From Weissella confusa (GTDB taxonomy: Bacteria > Bacillota > Bacilli > Lactobacillales > Lactobacillaceae): 64,000 bases of DNA. The stretch covers positions 45,225-109,224 of the forward strand of contig JAAOED010000009.1 in NCBI GenBank assembly GCA_016466735.1, in the 5' to 3' direction. Made by a program: the position numbers and the translations under genes. Below are positions 58,951 through 64,000 of the stretch, piece by piece. The notes beneath the pieces are model-generated. The model was not told the origin of the DNA. It saw only the letters and a program-made list of their open reading frames with translations, and did not search any database. Positions within the stretch are counted from its first letter, which is position 1; each line of letters opens with the position of its first letter.

Positions 58951-59829
58951 ATGTACGAAAATATTGAATTAATTACCGCAATTATTACGCCATTTACGGC
59001 GAATGACCAAATTGATTATGTGGCATTAGACCGACTAGCAGATCGGTTGTTGCATGAGGGAACCCAAGGATTTGTCATCGGGGGCACAACAGGTGAATCG
59101 CCAACGCTAACGCATGACGAAAAAATTGCGTTGTATACGCATTTCGCTGCTCATATCGGCGACCGTGGCGTGGTGGTTGCTAATGTTGGTGATAATAACA
59201 CGGCACATTCAGTGGCGTTGGCTAAGGAAGTGAGCGCCATTCCTGGTGTCGATGGCTTGTTGGCGGTGACGCCTTATTACAATAAGCCAAGTCAGGCGGG
59301 GATGATTGCCCACTTTACGGCGATTGCTGACGCATCAAGCGTACCGGTAATGCTGTATAACATTCCGGGGCGCTCAGCGGTGGGACTAACGAATGACTCT
59401 GTCGTAACGTTGGCCCAACATCCAATGATTAACGCGGTTAAGCAAGTCACCACGATTGATGATTTGGCATTCTTGGTCGGTCATACACCAACTGATTTTG
59501 CAGTCTACACTGGGGAGGATGCCCAAACGTTGGCGGCCAAGGCGGTCGGCGCAACGGGAACGATTTCAGTGGCTGCTCACGTCTATAGTCGCGAAATGGC
59601 GGACTTGTTTGCGGCGGTTGCGGAGGGTAATATCGAAACAGCAGGACGCTTGCAACGTTGGTTAACGCCACGAATGAACGCGTTCTTCCGCTACCCATCC
59701 CCAGCGCCAGTCAAAGCAGTATTGGCACAACGTGGCGAAATCGAAAACACGACACGTTTGCCAATTTTGCCATTAACGGACGCTGAATTGGCGGATGTGC
59801 AAGCGACACTCAATGAAAAGGACGATTAA
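58951..59829 (+). CDS. dapA: 4-hydroxy-tetrahydrodipicolinate synthase
   Basis: A 292-residue class I aldolase that condenses pyruvate and aspartate semialdehyde. GGTTGESPTLTHDEK (about 44-58), the Tyr of VTPYYNKPSQAG (about 106-117) and the Schiff-base Lys in NAVKQVTT (about 159-166) are present. It follows dapL by ten bases and is two bases from dapB. Confidence 0.94.
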   Translation: MYENIELITAIITPFTANDQIDYVALDRLADRLLHEGTQGFVIGGTTGESPTLTHDEKIALYTHFAAHIGDRGVVVANVGDNNTAHSVALAKEVSAIPGVDGLLAVTPYYNKPSQAGMIAHFTAIADASSVPVMLYNIPGRSAVGLTNDSVVTLAQHPMINAVKQVTTIDDLAFLVGHTPTDFAVYTGEDAQTLAAKAVGATGTISVAAHVYSREMADLFAAVAEGNIETAGRLQRWLTPRMNAFFRYPSPAPVKAVLAQRGEIENTTRLPILPLTDAELADVQATLNEKDD

Positions 59830-59831
59830 AC

Positions 59832-60572
59832 ATGACAACAGTTTTATTAGCCGGTGGCTTTGGTAAAATGGGGCTGGAAATCCAGTCGCTCATTGCTGAA
59901 CAACCAGATTTAGAATTAGTGGGAATTCTCTCAGCAACGCTTCATGAAAGTCCCATTTCCGTGTATACTGAACTGGACGAGATCGACACGCCAGCCGATG
60001 TTTGGGTGGATGTGACACAACCTGAATCAGCCTTTGATAATGCGACTTATGCGTTGTCTCATGGTTATGATTTGGTTGTTGGAACCAGCGGGTTGTCCGC
60101 TGAAGACGTGACGCAATTGGGACACCTGGCACAGAAGTATAATCGTCATGCGATTATTGTGCCAAACTTCTCATTGTCAGCTGTTTTGCTCATGCAATTT
60201 GCTGAGCAGGCAGCCAAGTATATGCCGGATGCTGAAATTATCGAAATTCACAATCCGCATAAGTTGGATGCACCATCTGGCACGGCCAAAGCGACGGCTG
60301 CAAAAATTGCGGCTGCCCGTGAAGCTGAACCAGTGGCACAACGCCAACATGATGCGGCCCGTGGTGAAGTTATTGATAACGTGCCCGTGCACGCCGTTCG
60401 TTTGCCAGGTTATGTTGCCGAAGAAGAAGTTATCTTTGGTGCGCCAGGTGAAACGCTACGATTGAAGCAAACGTCATTTACTCGCACATCATTTATGGGG
60501 GGCGTTGCGTTAGCCATTCGGCAGGTTCATCAAATTGATGGGCTGGTAGTCGGTCTAGAACACCTATTGTAA
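59832..60572 (+). CDS. dapB: 4-hydroxy-tetrahydrodipicolinate reductase
   Basis: A 246-residue NAD(P)H-dependent reductase. The Rossmann motif is LAGGFGKMG (about 5-13), and the catalytic His and Lys lie in EIIEIHNPHKLDAPSGTAKA (about 134-153); the first His and the Lys match the E. coli residues, while the second His of the usual HH pair is Asn. The length is normal. Confidence 0.93.
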   Translation: MTTVLLAGGFGKMGLEIQSLIAEQPDLELVGILSATLHESPISVYTELDEIDTPADVWVDVTQPESAFDNATYALSHGYDLVVGTSGLSAEDVTQLGHLAQKYNRHAIIVPNFSLSAVLLMQFAEQAAKYMPDAEIIEIHNPHKLDAPSGTAKATAAKIAAAREAEPVAQRQHDAARGEVIDNVPVHAVRLPGYVAEEEVIFGAPGETLRLKQTSFTRTSFMGGVALAIRQVHQIDGLVVGLEHLL

Positions 60573-60634
60573 TTGTTGCCAAGTCCAGCGAGGCTTAAGA
60601 AAAAAGAATGGCCCGAGAGCCAAAGGAGACTGAC

Positions 60635-61816
60635 ATGCCAGAAGTAAATCCAGCCCTTGCAAACCGTTATAACAAGGAGCTTGCCAAGATTTTGCCATCA
60701 CCAATCCGTGTGATTGATCAAAAGTTTTCAGCCATTGATGGCATCATCAAGTTGACGCTAGGTGAGCCTGATTTTGCGGTGCCTGATCACATCAAGGCGG
60801 CTACGAAGGCCGCTATTGATGCTGATGATTCACACTACGCCGCACCACACGGTCACTTGAGCTTGCGTGAAGCAATTTCTGATTACTTAGTGGAGCGCTT
60901 TGATGCACCACGCTACAACCCAAATGGCGAAGTTGTCGTGACGGTTGGTGCTTCAGAAGCATTGTTTGCAACGATGAATGGATTGCTAAACGCGGGGGAA
61001 AAGATCATTATCCCAACGCCAACATTCCCAATGTATGAAGCGATTGCTGACATTATCGGTCTTGATGTTGTGGGCATTAACACGGCACCTGATTTTGTGT
61101 TGACGCCAGAAAAGTTGGAAGCCACGTTGGCTGAAAACCCAGATGCCACGGCTATCTTGTTTAACTACCCATCAAACCCAACTGGCGTGACGTACTCAGC
61201 TGAGCAAATCAAGGCAATTGCGGCTATCCTAAAGGCTCACAACATGTTGGTCTTCTCAGATGAGATTTACGCTGAGTTGGTATACGATGGTGAGCACGTT
61301 TCAATGGCATCATTGCTACCGGATCAAACGATTTTGATTAGCGGTTTGTCAAAGTCTCACGCTATGACGGGATACCGTATCGGTTATGTAGCGGGTCCAG
61401 CGACGTTGATGGCTCACGTCGGCAAGATGCACCAATTCTTGGTCACGACGGCACCTGGTCCAATGATGGCAGCTGCTGAAGAGGCATTGCGTAATGGTCG
61501 TCAAGACGCCATTGATATGCGTGATACGTATAAGCAACGCCGTGATTTGGTCATGGCTGGTTTGGCAGAAGCTGGCTTTACAGCCGCTCAACCAGGTGGT
61601 GCCTTCTATATCTTTGCCAAGATTCCAGCGACGTTGAACACGAACGACATGGAATTTGTCATTGATTTGGCAGAAACGGTGAAGCTAGGTATCGCACCAG
61701 GTTCAATCTTTGGTGCCGGTGGCGAAGGCTACGTACGTTTGTCATACGCAGCCTCAACTGAAGACCTAACGGAAGCCGTTAACCGTTTGAAGCAATACGT
61801 TGCTTTGAAGGGCTAA
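60635..61816 (+). CDS. patA: class I aminotransferase, probable N-acetyl-LL-DAP aminotransferase
   Basis: A 393-residue fold-type I PLP enzyme. It shows LTLGEPDFAVPDHIKAATKAA (about 42-62), YPSNPTGVTYS (about 179-189), the PLP Lys in SGLSKSHAMTGYRIGY (about 238-253) and the terminal Arg in GAGGEGYVRLSYA (about 360-372). In the acetylase branch it transaminates N-acetyl-2-amino-6-ketopimelate; position in the dap operon fixes this assignment. The start at 60635 follows AAAGGAG. A 62-base gap separates it from dapB. Confidence 0.9.
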   Translation: MPEVNPALANRYNKELAKILPSPIRVIDQKFSAIDGIIKLTLGEPDFAVPDHIKAATKAAIDADDSHYAAPHGHLSLREAISDYLVERFDAPRYNPNGEVVVTVGASEALFATMNGLLNAGEKIIIPTPTFPMYEAIADIIGLDVVGINTAPDFVLTPEKLEATLAENPDATAILFNYPSNPTGVTYSAEQIKAIAAILKAHNMLVFSDEIYAELVYDGEHVSMASLLPDQTILISGLSKSHAMTGYRIGYVAGPATLMAHVGKMHQFLVTTAPGPMMAAAEEALRNGRQDAIDMRDTYKQRRDLVMAGLAEAGFTAAQPGGAFYIFAKIPATLNTNDMEFVIDLAETVKLGIAPGSIFGAGGEGYVRLSYAASTEDLTEAVNRLKQYVALKG

Positions 61817-61842
61817 CATAAAATGAGAACAATTTAATTTTT

Positions 61843-61880
61843 AAAAGCACAACCGGTCAATTTCGGCTTGTGCTTTTAAT
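61843..61880 (+). terminator. hairpin between patA and asd
   Basis: AAAAGCACAA (61843-61852) and TTGTGCTTTT (61868-61877) pair perfectly. The T run is within the stem, so it may be a partial terminator that lets some transcripts reach asd. Confidence 0.6.
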
Positions 61881-61924
61881 GTACCCAAAATTCGGGGTTT
61901 TATTAAAATTTGAGGAGTAAACAC

Positions 61925-63019
61925 ATGAGTGAAGAACGATCATATACAGTTGCTATCTTGGGAGCTACCGGCGCAGTGGGGTCGTGCTTAATTGAACAAT
62001 TGGCCCAGTCATCAATTCCAGTAGCGTCACTAAAGTTATTGGCATCAGCCCGTTCAGCCGGTCAAACACGCGAGTTTCGTGGTGAAACAATCACGATTGA
62101 AGAGGCGCAACCGGAGTCATTTGAAGGAGTGGATTTGGTATTAGCATCAGCTGGTGGTTCCGTATCAGCTCGCTTGTTGCCAGAAGCGGTGAAGCGTGGA
62201 GCCGTTGCCGTCGACAATACGTCATTCTGGCGCATGAACGACGATGTACCGTTGGTTGTGCCTGAAGTGAATGAACAAGCATTGTACGAACACAACGGCA
62301 TTATCGCCAACCCAAATTGCTCAACGATTCAAATGGTAGTGGCCCTTGAACCAATTCGTCAACAATTTGGTTTGAAGCAAGTCATTGTCTCAACGTATCA
62401 AGCTGCTTCCGGTGCTGGTCAATCAGCTTGGCAAGAGCTGCTCGATCAAGCGCAACAACACTTGAACGGTGAACCAGAAACGGCTGAAATCTTGCCAGTA
62501 AAGGGTGACAAAAAGCACTATCCATTGGCCTTCAACTTGTTGCCACAAATCGACGTATTCGAAGATGAGGGATACACGCACGAAGAGTACAAGATGATTC
62601 ACGAAACGAAGAAAATTATGTTGGGGGACAAGAACGCCAAGGACATCAAGGTGACGGCAACCGCAGTACGTGTGCCAGTCCCAGTTGGTCATGGTGAAAC
62701 GGTCTACTTTGAAGTTGCTGACGCAGACGGCGCTTCAACACCAAAGATTCAACAAGCCTTGTCAGAAGCGCCAGGGGTGGTGTTAGAAGATGATCCAGCC
62801 AACCAAATTTACCCACAACCAATCAATGCCGAGGGTAAGCGCGATACATTTGTTGGTCGCGTGCGTCCAGACCTTGAAAACGATGGTAGCTACCACATGT
62901 GGGTTGTTTCGGACAACTTGTTGAAGGGGGCTGCTTGGAACGCGGTACAAATCGCCGAACGCTTGGTTGCCTTGGACTTGGTGCGCGTGCCTGAAGGGGC
63001 GGCCGAAAAGTTCGCATAA
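61925..63019 (+). CDS. asd: aspartate-semialdehyde dehydrogenase
   Basis: A 364-residue NADPH-dependent enzyme, the second step from aspartate. [14 protein letters not shown] (about 13-26), the active-site Cys in NPNCSTIQM (about 131-139) and the acyl-binding His in [11 protein letters not shown] (about 252-262) are present. The start at 61925 follows TGAGGAG. It is the last gene of the lysine operon but has a hairpin and a 108-base gap before it, so it may be partly uncoupled to serve threonine and methionine synthesis. Confidence 0.94.
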   Translation: MSEERSYTVAILGATGAVGSCLIEQLAQSSIPVASLKLLASARSAGQTREFRGETITIEEAQPESFEGVDLVLASAGGSVSARLLPEAVKRGAVAVDNTSFWRMNDDVPLVVPEVNEQALYEHNGIIANPNCSTIQMVVALEPIRQQFGLKQVIVSTYQAASGAGQSAWQELLDQAQQHLNGEPETAEILPVKGDKKHYPLAFNLLPQIDVFEDEGYTHEEYKMIHETKKIMLGDKNAKDIKVTATAVRVPVPVGHGETVYFEVADADGASTPKIQQALSEAPGVVLEDDPANQIYPQPINAEGKRDTFVGRVRPDLENDGSYHMWVVSDNLLKGAAWNAVQIAERLVALDLVRVPEGAAEKFA

Positions 63020-63140
63020 AGCAGACTGAGAATGTTGGGGGTTTTAGACCAACAGCTACCGTGATAAGGGATATTAATGACGAAATGTTAGTGCCTAGGC
63101 TATAATGAATAGTAATTACTAAATTTAGGTGGAACTGAAC

Positions 63141-63518
63141 ATGTCATTATCACTAGCAGATATTCAACGCGAGCAACCACGCCAAGTGCCATTGGCTAAC
63201 TGGCAAGATGTGTTGCAAGCCGAACTAAACGCCTTCGATACCGCTAGCTCAACGGTTAGTGGGATTGGGGATGTTGCCAAGACAATCAATTTTGCCATTG
63301 ATCGTTTCCACATTGCGCGCAACACGGACAACGTTTTGACGTTCCGCACATTGAATGACACGTACATTCTTGATGTGATTGGTGGTTTGGTGTTGTCACA
63401 ATTGTTGGCCAAGCACTATCTAGGTTCAGTATTGCCAGCCCGTATTGCAGACGGTGAAGGCAATGACTACCCAGTTATGACTGAGTGGATCAACGAAATC
63501 AGCACAACAGTTGAATAA
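63141..63518 (+). CDS. hypothetical protein, 125 residues
   Basis: A gene with a clear promoter -10 (TATAAT, 63101-63106), a ribosome binding site (AGGTGG, ten bases before ATG) and a terminator after it. The product is a soluble, probably all-helical protein without recognisable motif; FAIDRFHIARNTDNVLTFRTLNDTYILD is the most patterned part (about residues 52-79). It stands alone after the lysine operon. I cannot name its family. Confidence 0.65.
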   Translation: MSLSLADIQREQPRQVPLANWQDVLQAELNAFDTASSTVSGIGDVAKTINFAIDRFHIARNTDNVLTFRTLNDTYILDVIGGLVLSQLLAKHYLGSVLPARIADGEGNDYPVMTEWINEISTTVE

Positions 63519-63530
63519 TCAACACAAGAA

Positions 63531-63559
63531 GCACTCAGATTTATTCTGGGTGTTTTTTG
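63531..63559 (+). terminator. terminator after the 125-residue gene
   Basis: CACTCAGA and TCTGGGTG pair with one G-U around TTTAT, followed by six Ts. Confidence 0.88.
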
Positions 63560-63564
63560 TTTGT

Positions 63565-64000
63565 GGTGAGTGTCGACGCGTTGCGTCGAGGCATGAGGGC
63601 CGGGGACTATCTCCGGCAAAGTTCACACTGGGGCAACCGAATGGCGCAGACGCCATTCAGCGGGGCAAATAATTCCCCCTAATCCTTTTAGTCCTGTGTG
63701 GGCTTATCTGAATAGCGCCGGCCATGCGGCATGTTGCCCCAATTTGAACGCTCCGATAGCCCCGCGCACCCATGCCAGCAGCCAAGATGTTCTAGTCTGC
63801 TTGAGATTTACATTTACCTGGAAATAAAAGGGTGAACAGTTTACTTTGCAGTATTGTGGTGGATGAAAATCACTTAAATAGAGTATTGATTGGCTGCTGT
63901 GCTTGGCCCCGCCACGCGTATAGACACGTACTGACCTTGACCCGCAGGTGTGGGTTCTTAGCGGGTTTCCCGCTTAGAGCCACGGGAGGTAAAAACCTAC
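63565..64000. ncRNA. candidate large structured RNA of unrecognised family, cut by the window edge
   Basis: No ORF of note exists here on either strand, yet the region is G+C-rich and full of exact helices: TCGACGC/GCGTCGA (63573-63579, 63583-63589), GCCGGGGA/TCTCCGGC (63599-63617), GAATGGCG/CGCCATTC (63639-63646, 63651-63658), GGGGCAAC/GTTGCCCC (63630-63637, 63733-63740), GCGGGGC/GCCCCGC (63660-63666, 63759-63765; crosses the previous helix, so a pseudoknot or switch), CAGCAGCCAA/TTGGCTGCTG (63776-63785, 63890-63899) and GCGGG/CCCGC (63961-63973). I see no tmRNA, RNase P, SRP, 6S or riboswitch signature. The plus strand is the more likely template reading, because no terminator is seen for a minus-strand RNA at its left end. 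Confidence 0.5.

Noticed and set aside
63765..63795. CAGCAGCCAAG as an SRP RNA tetraloop domain
   Set aside because: The resemblance to the SRP GCAGCCAAGGCAG segment is limited to a few bases; the GGAA tetraloop and the matching 3' strand are absent, and the bases pair instead with 63890-63899.
63565..64000. tmRNA or RNase P RNA
   Set aside because: No tag-peptide frame or tRNA-like end is seen, and the conserved GAGGAAAGTCC of RNase P is missing on both strands.

Overview
The window is a chromosomal segment of a low-to-mid GC Gram-positive bacterium of the lactic acid group. The family-level call rests on a PyrR attenuator, a T-box, a FabT-controlled FabK-type FASII/ACC operon, an L-lysine riboswitch ahead of an acetylase-route DAP operon, a THF riboswitch ahead of an ECF folate S component, Rex, LCP protein and sortase. 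Strong use of TTG (Leu), TCA (Ser), ACG (Thr) and CAA (Gln) and the gene arrangement suggest Weissella or a close relative; the genus is inference.

Layout. 1-3.2 kb: end of a VTC-type polyphosphate polymerase gene, its DUF4956 partner, a T-box-controlled NhaC-family transporter, and an RNase HI-like gene on the minus strand. 3.2-8.8 kb: EbsA-like membrane protein, RluD-type pseudouridine synthase, then pyrR and two genes related to carA and carB behind a PyrR attenuator. Both CPSase-like proteins lack their catalytic residues although the frames are intact; this is the most unusual feature of the window. 8.8-9.9 kb: PrsA foldase without a lipobox. 9.9-23.5 kb: a Wzx/Wzy exopolysaccharide cluster (Wzz, BY-kinase, priming transferase, four glycosyltransferases, Wzy, pyruvyltransferase, Wzx, a MurB-like protein), an LCP ligase and a PHP-type tyrosine phosphatase. 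Its central part is A+T-rich and reads like an acquired cassette.

23.5-25.8 kb: two divergent, similar single-helix miniproteins missing from ordinary gene calls, purB and a CsbD stress protein. 25.9-36.2 kb: one thirteen-gene fatty-acid operon (fabZ1-fabT-fabH-acpP-fabK-fabD-fabG-fabF-accB-fabZ2-accC-accD-accA) behind a promoter with FabT-like operators. 36.2-46.7 kb: rpiA, phosphoglucomutase, an orphan YoeB-type toxin, a serine hydrolase, lemA-htpX, an RlmCD-type methyltransferase, a Gfo/Idh oxidoreductase, a DEAD-box helicase and rex. 46.7-49.7 kb: a predicted stand-alone small RNA, sortase A, a DtxR-family regulator, an unknown gene, and folT with its THF riboswitch.

49.7-63.5 kb: thrB, a LacI-type regulator, an unknown gene, aspartate kinase, and the lysine operon alr-lysA-dapH-dapL-dapA-dapB-patA-asd, which together make lysine from aspartate except that no dapF is present. 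The last 440 bases hold no ORF but many perfect helices and look like a large structured RNA of unrecognised family, cut by the window edge. I saw no CRISPR array, insertion sequence, tRNA or rRNA.
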